Below, one piece after another: positions 38,969 through 46,911 of a stretch of DNA of 64,000 bases; the stretch's first letter is position 1; each line of letters begins with the position of its first letter. Where the stretch lies: assembly GCA_015493475.1 (NCBI GenBank), contig WGDC01000071.1:25713-89712 (forward strand), in the 5' to 3' direction. A program made the position numbers and the translations under genes. The notes below the pieces were generated by a model. It had not been told where the DNA came from and searched no databases. It was given only the letters and a program-made list of their open reading frames with translations. Source of the DNA: Deltaproteobacteria bacterium (GTDB lineage Bacteria; Desulfobacterota; Dissulfuribacteria; Dissulfuribacterales; QOAL01).

Positions 38969-40294
38969 ATGGACTATGAAATAATATTCATAGGGGGTGG
39001 ACTCAACTACGCCGGCGCCGTGATTGCACAAAAGGCCGGACTACGCTGCCTTCTTATTGAAAAAAGGCTTGAACACCTCGGTGGCGTTTGCCTGCACGAA
39101 GGATGCATACCATCTAAACACCTTCTTTATCACAGCGCCCTTATTCTCAACACGAGACGTCCCGTTTTCCAGGGCGGCCCCCTGCGTCTTGACATAGAAA
39201 AGATACAGGATGAAAAAAAGGAAATTCTCCGCAAGACCACGTCCGTGATCCGCATGCAGCTTGAAAAGGCGGGGGTAGCCCTCGTGGAAGGCATGGGGAT
39301 GGTAACAGCGCCACACACGGTGGAATGTGGCTCGGGTCGCTTCACAGGCGAACAGGTGGTCCTTGGGACCGGCTCTTCTCCCTACATTCCCCCTGCTATA
39401 GCCTATGACGGCGAAAAAATCATCACGAGCAATGAGGCCCTCCAGTTAAGGAGGCTGCCAAAAAATATAGCCATAATTGGAGGGGGACCTGTGGCCCTGG
39501 AGTTTGCCTCCTTTTTCGCAGCTAACGGTGCTCCTCCCCATGTGTTCATAAGGAGAGAGAGGATACTCCCCAACTCCCATCCTGCTATCAGGGAAAATCT
39601 TATGGAGATACTTTCAGATTTCGGCGTTACCTTTCATCCCTCCGTAAAGATCTTGTCAGCAGCGCCCACGGATCTCGGTGTAAAAGTCAACACAAGCAAG
39701 GGGACCTTTGGCTTTGACCTTCTGCTCGTGGCCACAGGAAGAAGGCCAAACACAAAAGCGGTTGCCTGCCCGGAACTATCAGTGGGCAAGGCAGTGGCTA
39801 CCAATGATCATTTTGAGACTACCCTTAGCAGACATTTTGCCGTAGGAGACTGCAACGGCAAGCTTAAACTTGCCCATGCAGCGCGGGCGCAGGTACTTTA
39901 CGTGGTACGGAAGATTCTTGGACGCCCCTGTCATGCGCCGAGGCTCGAGAACATTCCAAGATTCATCGAGACCCTTCCCCTTCCCTATGCCAAAGTGGGA
40001 CATAGCAAGCCAGAACTTGAAAAGGCAGGAACAACATTCAGGGAATCCGTGTTCAGGCTTTCTGGCATTACCATTTCAAAAACATTCAGGGCCTTAAAAG
40101 GGGTGGTAATACTCTATGCGGACAAGAAAGGAAGACTACTGGGAGCCGAGATACTGTGTCCCCATGCCTCTGACATCATTGGGACGATTGCCGGCTGTCT
40201 CGAGGCGCAACTTGCAGCAGGGGATCTGAAAAACGTGGTTTTCCCCCACCCAACCATTTCAGAGGCCCTCGGGAGGTGTGTCATGCACCTCTGA
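38969..40294 (+). CDS. Dihydrolipoamide dehydrogenase-like flavoprotein disulfide reductase
   Basis: 441 aa from ATG 38969, nine bases after AAGGAGG (the ATG at 38960 abuts the site and is rejected). Redox-active disulfide GGVCLHEGCIPSK, FAD loop IIFIGGGLNYAGAVIA, NAD(P) loop AIIGGGPVALEFASFFAANG, FAD motif HFAVGDCNG, and the C-terminal active-site FPHPTISEALG are all present. These are hallmarks of E3/mercuric-reductase-type enzymes; C-terminal HP motif supports a lipoamide- or thiol-disulfide substrate. No dehydrogenase-complex genes are adjacent, so the partner is unknown. Confidence 0.88.
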   Translation: MDYEIIFIGGGLNYAGAVIAQKAGLRCLLIEKRLEHLGGVCLHEGCIPSKHLLYHSALILNTRRPVFQGGPLRLDIEKIQDEKKEILRKTTSVIRMQLEKAGVALVEGMGMVTAPHTVECGSGRFTGEQVVLGTGSSPYIPPAIAYDGEKIITSNEALQLRRLPKNIAIIGGGPVALEFASFFAANGAPPHVFIRRERILPNSHPAIRENLMEILSDFGVTFHPSVKILSAAPTDLGVKVNTSKGTFGFDLLLVATGRRPNTKAVACPELSVGKAVATNDHFETTLSRHFAVGDCNGKLKLAHAARAQVLYVVRKILGRPCHAPRLENIPRFIETLPLPYAKVGHSKPELEKAGTTFRESVFRLSGITISKTFRALKGVVILYADKKGRLLGAEILCPHASDIIGTIAGCLEAQLAAGDLKNVVFPHPTISEALGRCVMHL

Positions 40295-40374
40295 TTAGTT
40301 TTCCGTAACCTGCCCCAAAATTCCTCGACCGCTGCGTAGAACTGACAGGAAAGCCACAGCGCAGGATAGTTAAG

Positions 40375-40436
40375 CGCTATGTACCACGGCACTCATTGGG
40401 GTTGGTCTTGACACTGCTCCTGCAAGTACATAGCGT
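40375..40436 (+). promoter_or_regulatory. Candidate promoter with 10-bp inverted repeat upstream of the 2-hydroxyacid dehydrogenase
   Basis: CGCTATGTAC (40375-40384) and its exact inverse GTACATAGCG (40426-40435) are 41 bases apart. Between them is TTGACA (40408-40413), and 17 bases later TAGCGT (40431-40436) overlaps the right arm, a -35/-10 layout 29 bases ahead of the start at 40465. The arms could bind a regulator with DNA looping, or form a leader hairpin. Confidence 0.4.
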
Positions 40437-40464
40437 TAGAATCTATAGACGCAGAGGTAACAAT

Positions 40465-41487
40465 ATGCCGTTAAAAATCATAGTCTTCAGCGCCCGCTCC
40501 TATGACCGTGAATTTCTAAGCAGGGCAAACCTTGATGGGATATGCACATTCCATTTCACAGAGGCAAATCTCAAAAGAGATACCGCCATAATGGCCGGCG
40601 GGTTCCAGGCGGTCTGCTGCTTTGTGAACGACGACCTAAGCGCCGGGGTCATGGAGGACCTATCGGCCGAAGGCGTCAAGCTCGTTCTATTAAGGTGCAC
40701 CGGCTTTAACAACGTGGACCTTGAGGCTGCGGAACGCCTCGGCATCACGGTGATGCGCGTGGCAAAATACTCTCCCTATTCCGTGGCGGAATTTGCCGTG
40801 GGGCTCATGCTGTCTTTGAATCGCAAGATACACAGGGCCTATAACCGGGTAAGGGAGGAAAATTTCCTGCTTGACGGCCTCATGGGTTTTGACATGCAGG
40901 GAAAGACCGCCGGTGTCCTTGGTACCGGAAAGATAGGCGCCATTGTGGGCCGGATACTTTCACTCGGCTTCGGCATGAAGGTCCTATCATACGATATAAA
41001 GGAGAACCCGGCAGTCAAGAAGTACGGGGGCACTTACGTAACCGTGGAACAATTGATGAAAAACTCGGATATTGTCACCCTGCATCTTCCATTGACCCCT
41101 CAGACCCATCACCTGATCGACGCGAAGATGCTGTCTATCATGAAGCAGGGCGCCATGCTCATCAACACGAGCAGAGGCGCCATAATCGACACCAAGGCCC
41201 TTATCCAAAGCCTGAAAAACCGCCAGCTCGGCGCTGCCGCTCTTGATGTTTACGAGGAAGAAGGGGATATCTTTTACAAGAACTTGTCTGAACAGATCAT
41301 CGATGACGAGGTATTCCTGCTTCTGCTCACGTTTCCAAATGTAATCGTAACCGGACACCAGGCATACTTCACAAAAGAGGCCCTAACCCACATCGCGCAG
41401 ACCACAGTGAAAAACGTTAAAGACTTTCTTGCCGGCAGGACAAACGAAAACATCCTGTTTGCAAGAGAGGTAATCAAGCAGGCATGA
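40465..41487 (+). CDS. D-isomer 2-hydroxyacid dehydrogenase (D-lactate dehydrogenase-like)
   Basis: 340 aa from ATG 40465 behind AGAGGTAA. NAD loop GVLGTGKIGAIVGRIL is visible, then MLINTSRGAIIDTKALIQ with the substrate-binding arginine, LDVYEEEGD with the catalytic glutamate, and VTGHQAYFTKEAL with the catalytic histidine. The GHQAYFT form is characteristic of the D-lactate dehydrogenase (LdhA) branch. Reduces pyruvate-like 2-oxoacids with NADH in the cytoplasm. It is upstream of a glycolytic aldolase, in keeping with a carbon-metabolism cluster. Confidence 0.9.
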   Translation: MPLKIIVFSARSYDREFLSRANLDGICTFHFTEANLKRDTAIMAGGFQAVCCFVNDDLSAGVMEDLSAEGVKLVLLRCTGFNNVDLEAAERLGITVMRVAKYSPYSVAEFAVGLMLSLNRKIHRAYNRVREENFLLDGLMGFDMQGKTAGVLGTGKIGAIVGRILSLGFGMKVLSYDIKENPAVKKYGGTYVTVEQLMKNSDIVTLHLPLTPQTHHLIDAKMLSIMKQGAMLINTSRGAIIDTKALIQSLKNRQLGAAALDVYEEEGDIFYKNLSEQIIDDEVFLLLLTFPNVIVTGHQAYFTKEALTHIAQTTVKNVKDFLAGRTNENILFAREVIKQA

Positions 41488-41592
41488 ACGCACCGTTATT
41501 ACAGAAAATTTCCATAAGTCCCACTTTAACAACCCGCCCGGCAAGGTAACAAGTCAACAGGGATGGCACCACCGGTCCGAAAGGAGCAAACA

Positions 41593-42516
41593 ATGGCAGA
41601 ATTCAAGATACCACTCGATGTGCCGAGAGAGGCAGAGATCAAGTTCAAGGATAATTTCAACACATTGACACATGGAACGGGCCGCCTGATGCTTATGGCG
41701 GGCGACCAGAAGATAGAGCACCTTAACAATGATTTTTACGGTCCCGGCATAGCGGCCGAGGATGCCGATCCAGAGCACATGTTCAGGATAGCGGACAGGG
41801 CGGAAATAGGGGCCTTTGCCACCGAGCTTGGCCTGATTGCAAGATACGGAATGGATTACCATAGGGTACCCTACATTATCAAGATCAACAGCAAAACCAA
41901 TCTCGTGCCTACAGGCCAGAGGGACCCCATCAGCACAGCGCTGTGGAAACTAAAACAGATAAAAAGGTTTAGCAAGGAATCGGGGCTCAAGATACTTGGC
42001 GTGGGTTACACCATATACCCTGGAAGCGAATTCGAGCACCTAATGCTATCAGAGGCCGCACGGATCATATTCGGCGCTCACCGGCTGGGGCTTGTAGCTG
42101 TTATATGGGCGTATCCTAGAGGCAAGGCGGTAAAGCAGGAGAAGGACGCCCATTTGATAGCGGGTGCCACGGGCATAGCGGCCTGCCTTGGGGCCGATTT
42201 CGTAAAAGTGAACTATCCGGAGCCAGGCGGACGCGATGGGGCCGAACTCCTGAAGGAGGCCGTAAAGTCGGCGGGCAGAACCGGCGTAATATGTGCGGGC
42301 GGAAGCCACGCTGATGCAAAAACATTTCTTACAAGGCTCTACGAGCAAATTCATATCTCGGGCGCAGCCGGAAACGCAACCGGGAGAAACATCCACCAGC
42401 GTCCCCTTGATGAGGCGGTGCGGCTTTGTAACGCCATATTCGCAATTACAATAAAAGGCGCCAACGTGCCGGAGGCAATGAATATTTACCATGGGAAAAC
42501 TGGGACCTCTGAATAG
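41593..42516 (+). CDS. Class I fructose-bisphosphate aldolase (DhnA/archaeal type)
   Basis: 307 aa from ATG 41593, seven bases after AAGGAG (an upstream ATG at 41563 has no site). Pattern of the DeoC/FbaB/LacD superfamily: LMLMAGDQKIEHLNND, AVIWAYPRGKAV, and GADFVKVNYPEPGG, with the Schiff-base lysine, then GRTGVICAGGSHADAKTFL phosphate loop, IHISGAAGNATGRNIHQRPLDEAV. Cleaves fructose-1,6-bisphosphate reversibly; related enzymes act on other ketose phosphates, so the exact substrate is not certain. Confidence 0.88.
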   Translation: MAEFKIPLDVPREAEIKFKDNFNTLTHGTGRLMLMAGDQKIEHLNNDFYGPGIAAEDADPEHMFRIADRAEIGAFATELGLIARYGMDYHRVPYIIKINSKTNLVPTGQRDPISTALWKLKQIKRFSKESGLKILGVGYTIYPGSEFEHLMLSEAARIIFGAHRLGLVAVIWAYPRGKAVKQEKDAHLIAGATGIAACLGADFVKVNYPEPGGRDGAELLKEAVKSAGRTGVICAGGSHADAKTFLTRLYEQIHISGAAGNATGRNIHQRPLDEAVRLCNAIFAITIKGANVPEAMNIYHGKTGTSE

Positions 42517-42519
42517 TTA

Positions 42520-42549
42520 GCAGGCCCGGCACGCCGGGATGTAGCCTGC
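42520..42549. terminator. Bidirectional terminator-like hairpin between convergent genes
   Basis: CCCGGC-AC-GCCGGG (42525-42530 with 42533-42538) inside an outer GCAGG/CCTGC pairing (42520-42524 with 42545-42549). It lies right after the aldolase stop and 20 bases from the end of the convergent kinase gene. No strong T tract follows on either strand. Confidence 0.5.
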
Positions 42550-42568
42550 GAAATACAATATTATTGGC

Positions 42569-43654
42569 TCAACTCGTTGCCGATACCATTTCCTTGGGGA
42601 AAAATATGCTGAAGACAGCAAGATCGCCGTCCCTTTTGAAGCAGAGCCTTCCGCCCATGTTTTCAACGATCTTATGGGAAAACGGCAACCCGATACTTGT
42701 CCCTCCCTGGTCCAGGGGGGTGAACAGGGTTTCATGCACATGGATACGCTTCTTGATCATCTTGTTTACGAATTCCAGGGATAGGCCCTCTTGGCCAACC
42801 CTTGATTTGATCCAGAGCCTTCCCCTGGCAGGCAGCGCGCCCATGGCATTTCTTATGAGGTTTACAAAGACTACCATCAGCATGTCACTATCCACGGATA
42901 GGTGTTTCGTGTCCTTGTGCAGTTCCAGGCTTATCTTTATATTCTTTTTCCTGATCTCGGGAGACAGAAGGCAAAGGCTCTTCTTGAGAACCGAGAGTAT
43001 ATCGCGGCTGCCACCACCGGGGCCCGACGGTCTGGCAAGGGCGTTTACAGACCTTGCAAACCGCTCTAGACGACATGCCTCCCTTTCGATTAGATCAAGC
43101 CCTTCCCTTTGACCTTCTCCGCACTTTTTCTTCATAAGGCGTGCAAGCGCGCCTATGGAAATCAGGGAATTCTTAATTTCGTGTGCCACTTCGGCCGTCA
43201 TAACGCCAAGGGTAACGAGCCTTTCCTCGTTTCCGTTTAACCGCTTTAGAAGGACCTTGTCTGTCTCGTCAACCGCCATGAAGAACAGGATGGATGGACG
43301 CCCATCCTGTTTCAGGAACAAAAAGGCCCTCAGGCCTACATATATGCAGAAACGATCCTTATGGGAAAGAGCGGTATCGAATGTGAAAAACTTATTGTCT
43401 CCCCCCTTGAAGGCGGTGGATATCCTCCCTTTAAAATCTGTACGGGCTTCCGGGCTCAGCAGGGAAAGCAGGCCCCCCTCCCTTGACTGGAGCTCTATGG
43501 GGTCAAAGCCTATCACCTGGGTTGAAAAGTTGTTGCTCCATATCACCTTGCCGTGTTCATCCACGCCGAAAACCCACGCGGGCAGGTGAGCAAGGAGGCT
43601 TTCACAGAGGCCGAGGAGGTAAAACGTGTTTGGTTCTGAAATGGAGTTTTTCAA
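42569..43654 (-). CDS. Sensor histidine kinase (NtrB-like, soluble, PAS-containing)
   Basis: 361 aa. N-terminal PAS-like domain (LPAWVFGVDEHGKVIWSNNFSTQVIG), then the H-box TAEVAHEIKNSLISIGALARLM with the phospho-accepting histidine (about residue 160), the N-box VFVNLIRNAMGALP and a degenerate G region (GGTSIGLPFSHKIVENMGGRLCF). No membrane segments, so it senses a cytoplasmic signal. No response regulator is adjacent; the sigma54 regulator at 2198-3631 is only one possible partner. Divergent from the Crp/Fnr gene, sharing the region with an FNR-type palindrome. Confidence 0.92.
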   Translation of the reverse strand: MKNSISEPNTFYLLGLCESLLAHLPAWVFGVDEHGKVIWSNNFSTQVIGFDPIELQSREGGLLSLLSPEARTDFKGRISTAFKGGDNKFFTFDTALSHKDRFCIYVGLRAFLFLKQDGRPSILFFMAVDETDKVLLKRLNGNEERLVTLGVMTAEVAHEIKNSLISIGALARLMKKKCGEGQREGLDLIEREACRLERFARSVNALARPSGPGGGSRDILSVLKKSLCLLSPEIRKKNIKISLELHKDTKHLSVDSDMLMVVFVNLIRNAMGALPARGRLWIKSRVGQEGLSLEFVNKMIKKRIHVHETLFTPLDQGGTSIGLPFSHKIVENMGGRLCFKRDGDLAVFSIFFPKEMVSATS

Positions 43655-44036
43655 GGCGCTATCACCTCTCTTCCTGGAAGACCAACAAACCTGATATAAT
43701 TATAGTTAATAGGATGTCCTATTATAACCAATATTTAATAATTAATATTTTAACATTTGACATAAGTCAAGAAAAAACCTTGAATCCATGCCGCTTATGC
43801 GGTTAACTTGGTAAAAATTGATGCGGACCTTCCCCTGCTTTCCCGTGCCCGCAACTTAAATAGGATACCGAGAAGCAAATAGAACTCGTGTAGGTTACCG
43901 CGCAAATAGTCCATGTTCAGCAACCTATGTATCAGAAAGTGACTTCTTCATGGGAGAAAAATGACTCATTAAGGCCTCAATCATCCGGATTACGACAGTG
44001 GAGCCAGGTTGAAAAAGGTTTCAGGGGGAAAATAAG
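43655..44036. other. Divergent intergenic region between histidine kinase and Crp/Fnr genes
   Basis: 382 bases, AT-rich near the kinase start (about 43690-43760) with plausible promoter composition but no site I can fix confidently. It contains the FNR-type palindrome described separately. I see no gene or RNA in it. Confidence 0.5.
43757..43770. promoter_or_regulatory. FNR/DNR-type binding palindrome
   Basis: TTGACATAAGTCAA is a perfect palindrome TTGAC-N4-GTCAA and an exact match to the Crp/Fnr-family consensus TTGAY-N4-RTCAA. It is about 100 bases upstream of the histidine kinase start and 267 bases upstream of the Crp/Fnr gene, so autoregulation or control of the kinase is possible. Confidence 0.55.
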
Positions 44037-44777
44037 ATGTTTGGACAGAGAATGGAAAACAGGAACGTGGAAGTGCTCAGGAATTCTCCCTTCTTTTCCG
44101 GCATAGAAAACGATGTACTTGGAGAAATATCTGCGGCATTTAGGGTAGAAAAATGGAAAAAGGGGACCTCGAGACTATCTGAGGATGGTACAAAGAGGTT
44201 TCACGTCATAGCCTCAGGCAGGCTTGAGATAACCCGTTCCAATCCGGATACTGGCCGGATGGTTACCCTTTGGCTCCTTGGCACCGGAGACGTTTTCGAC
44301 CTGATATCTCTTCTTGACGGAAGGCCTCACAATGTGGTCCCAATTGCCGTTGACGACGTGGAAATCCTTTGCGTCCGGATGGATACCGCAAGAAAATGGA
44401 TACATGAATATCCGGAGCTATGCAAAAACATCCTTCCTTATCTCGGAGAAAAATTCCGCCAGATAGAGAACCTCGCCACAGACCTTGCCGTACACGACAC
44501 CATGACCCGCATAGCGAGCCTTATCCTCCGCCATGCGGTTCCTCTGCATCAGGATTCAACTGAACACTGCTCTACCGTAAACCTGATCCACGGCATGTCC
44601 CATGAAGCCCTGGCCAGGATGGTGGGCTCGGTGAGGGTCGTCGTAAATAGACACCTCAAGCATTGGAAGGAAAAAGGAATAATTGACTACAAGAGGGGAA
44701 ACCTCATAATCAAGGACCTGGAGGCCCTTGCAAGGAGGTGCAAGGGCCTGCCGGAGCCTAACAAAAAACACGGGTAG
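44037..44777 (+). CDS. Crp/Fnr family transcriptional regulator
   Basis: 246 aa. N-terminal cyclic-nucleotide-binding-like beta-roll (residues 15-135: FFSGIENDVLGEISAAF.., FHVIASGRLEITRSNPDTGRMVTLWLLGTGDVF in part), a dimerisation helix, and a C-terminal winged HTH (HGMSHEALARMVGSVRVVVNRHLKHWKEKGII). No N-terminal FNR-type cysteine cluster, and the cAMP-pocket glutamate/arginine are not obvious, so the effector is unknown. The recognition helix (GSVRVVVNR) differs from the E..SR of classical FNR. Start ATG 44037 after a GGGGGAAAATAAG leader. Confidence 0.9.
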   Translation: MFGQRMENRNVEVLRNSPFFSGIENDVLGEISAAFRVEKWKKGTSRLSEDGTKRFHVIASGRLEITRSNPDTGRMVTLWLLGTGDVFDLISLLDGRPHNVVPIAVDDVEILCVRMDTARKWIHEYPELCKNILPYLGEKFRQIENLATDLAVHDTMTRIASLILRHAVPLHQDSTEHCSTVNLIHGMSHEALARMVGSVRVVVNRHLKHWKEKGIIDYKRGNLIIKDLEALARRCKGLPEPNKKHG

Positions 44778-44929
44778 GACGAACGCAGGATACGGATGGC
44801 AGACAAAAATTTTCTTCTAAGCCTTTTTCTTTCCGGTCAATAGTGCTTATTATATGACATGGAACCGGCGTATAGTCGGTCTTGCACGGCCATACATGAG
44901 AAAAAAATTACACTGGAGGTACTCAAGAA

Positions 44930-45499
44930 ATGGAGGCCAAAGAGAAACGGAATCCGGACTTCGTAAAGGCGTTTGAAAGATCTGTCCTCATAGTTGGCGG
45001 AATAATAGCTGCGATAGGCCTGATAGGTATCATACTCCCACATGTAATGGCGGTTACCATGACCGTGTTTCTCGGTATCATAATGATCGCTTCCGGGGTG
45101 TTTTTCGGTTACTACAGCTTTCACTTCCATGCAAAATCCTTTGTCGGTTGGTTCAAGCCAGTGGTACTCGTGATCGTAGGGGTAATGATGGTCACCAATC
45201 CCAAGGCAGGGATAGCGGCGGTGACCTTGCTGATAACCCTGTACCTTTTTATGGACGCCTACGCCGGATTCGGGCTGGCCCACGCCCGGTATCCGCGCTC
45301 TGGCTGGGGTTGGTTTCTGCTAAACGGCATTCTCTCCCTGTTCCTCGCTGTGCTGATGCTTATGGGGTGGCCGACCATGTCGCCTTTCTTCCTCGGGCTT
45401 TACATTGGAGTAAGCCTCCTCTTTGACGGAATATCCCTGTTCATGTTGGGCATGAAACTTCAGCAACAGGAAAACGGGGAGCTCAGGGAGGCACTGTAA
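44930..45499 (+). CDS. HdeD-like DUF308 membrane protein
   Basis: 189 aa, six membrane helices in three hairpin repeats typical of HdeD/DUF308: VLIVGGIIAAIGLIGIILPHVMA, VVLVIVGVMMVTNPKAGIAAVTLLITLYLFMDAYAGFG in part, GWGWFLLNGILSLFLAVLMLMGWP. Start ATG 44930 after GGAGG. In enterobacteria HdeD is linked to acid stress; function here unknown. Its stop overlaps the next start by one base. Confidence 0.85.
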   Translation: MEAKEKRNPDFVKAFERSVLIVGGIIAAIGLIGIILPHVMAVTMTVFLGIIMIASGVFFGYYSFHFHAKSFVGWFKPVVLVIVGVMMVTNPKAGIAAVTLLITLYLFMDAYAGFGLAHARYPRSGWGWFLLNGILSLFLAVLMLMGWPTMSPFFLGLYIGVSLLFDGISLFMLGMKLQQQENGELREAL

Positions 45500-46071
45500 T
45501 GGAACATGTCACGTCTCAAAACAAGGACTCCGGCACCGGCAAGACGGCAGGGAGTAAGTATAAAATAGGCATAGAATCCATGGCCCTCATGGCCGCATTC
45601 ATTCTCTCTGTCATAGGCATAGGAATAACCGATTTTCACCCAATGGTAAGCTACCGATATTGGGGCGCCATGACCCTGATACTTGCCACCGTGGGTATCG
45701 TACTCGGCTGGGTCCACCAAAAAAAGCTGAACCTTCCGGTACGTGAACTCTTTATCACCCAGATCGTTCACTGGGGTGCCACCATGGCGGCAATTGGAGG
45801 GATATTTTTCCTGCTAAAGGCGGGCCGCCTCAACTATGAAAACACGGGTCTTGTCGTGCTCGTCACCCTTGCCCTTGCAACCTTTCTTGATGGATACAGG
45901 TTCAGCTGGAGTTTCTCGGCCCTCGGCATAATGATGTTCATAAGCGCAGTTGTTGGGGCCTACATCGAGCAATATGCCTGGGTGGTGCTCATAGCCATAA
46001 TCTGTACGGCCGTGGCCATTATCATTCTCGAAAAATACAGGATAGCGACTCTGTCCCACTCGAGAAAGTAG
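45499..46071 (+). CDS. Uncharacterised integral membrane protein
   Basis: 190 aa, about five or six membrane helices after a polar 25-residue N-terminus: ALMAAFILSVIGIGITDF, YWGAMTLILATVGIVLGW, IVHWGATMAAIGGIFFLL, TGLVVLVTLALATFLDG, LGIMMFISAVVGAYI, WVVLIAIICTAVAIIIL. No known motif. It overlaps the HdeD-like gene by one base (TAATG), so the two proteins are probably made together and may form a complex. Confidence 0.75.
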   Translation: MEHVTSQNKDSGTGKTAGSKYKIGIESMALMAAFILSVIGIGITDFHPMVSYRYWGAMTLILATVGIVLGWVHQKKLNLPVRELFITQIVHWGATMAAIGGIFFLLKAGRLNYENTGLVVLVTLALATFLDGYRFSWSFSALGIMMFISAVVGAYIEQYAWVVLIAIICTAVAIIILEKYRIATLSHSRK

Positions 46072-46127
46072 GAATGGGGCGAAAGCATGGGGAGAAGAAC
46101 AGGAGCCACGTAGCGGGGAGGGGAAGG

Positions 46128-46889
46128 TCATTCGGCCTTCCTGCTCCGTTCAATTATCTCAGCCATGATGCTTATGGCTATCTCCTCCGGCCCTTGAGCT
46201 CCGATCGGCAGGCCTACCGGGCAAGCCACTCTTGATAGGTCCGCATCTGAAATGCCTTCATCCTTCAATCGCTTGAAAAAGGTATCCCTTTTCTTCCTGC
46301 TTCCCAACAGGCCCACAAAGGAGGCCTTGGTCTTCAGGGCCTCTCGAAGGACGATGAGGTCATCTTCGTGGCTGCCAGTTGCAATGACTATGAAGTCGGT
46401 GGGCCTTGGAGGATAGTCCCTGAAAAATTCCATAGCCCCTTCCATTGCCACCTGTCCAACGGATTCATCAAGGTGGTGCCTATTGAAAACCTCCCCGTTC
46501 CTGTCTGCGAGGAGGGTTTTCATTCCGCAAAAGGAGGCGGCTGAGGATAGGGCCCTTCCAACATGCCCCGCCCCGACTATCATCAGGCGTCTTTGCGGTA
46601 TAACCGGCTCTATGAAAACCTTTACCTTGCCCCCGCATGCCATGATGCCGTCTTCGGGTTCAAGCCCAAAGGTCAAAAGGGCGCCTTCCCCTGTATCCAT
46701 GGCATTGCTGCATGCGGTTTTCACCATGCGCTCGAGCCTTCCTCCGCCTACAGACCCCAAGGTGCGGCCCTTCGGCAGGACAACCATCCTGGTTCCGGGT
46801 TTCCTTGGAGAAGACCCCTCAACATCCACGATGGTTGCAATGGCAAAGGTCTCTCCCCTACTCTGAAGTCGTGCGATCTGTCTGAACAT
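46128..46889 (-). CDS. xdhC: XdhC/CoxI family molybdenum cofactor maturation protein
   Basis: 253 aa. N-terminal XdhC domain (TIVDVEGSSPRKPGTRMVVLPKGRTLGSVGGG.., in part) and C-terminal Rossmann domain (LMIVGAGHVGRALSSAASFCGMKTLLADRNG from about residue 96). Members bind Moco and insert the terminal sulfur before loading into xanthine-dehydrogenase-type enzymes. It lies 22 bases downstream of the molybdenum hydroxylase genes, which it presumably serves. Confidence 0.9.
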   Translation of the reverse strand: MFRQIARLQSRGETFAIATIVDVEGSSPRKPGTRMVVLPKGRTLGSVGGGRLERMVKTACSNAMDTGEGALLTFGLEPEDGIMACGGKVKVFIEPVIPQRRLMIVGAGHVGRALSSAASFCGMKTLLADRNGEVFNRHHLDESVGQVAMEGAMEFFRDYPPRPTDFIVIATGSHEDDLIVLREALKTKASFVGLLGSRKKRDTFFKRLKDEGISDADLSRVACPVGLPIGAQGPEEIAISIMAEIIERSRKAE

Positions 46890-46911
46890 TCCTGTCTTAC
46901 CTTCTCCTTAA

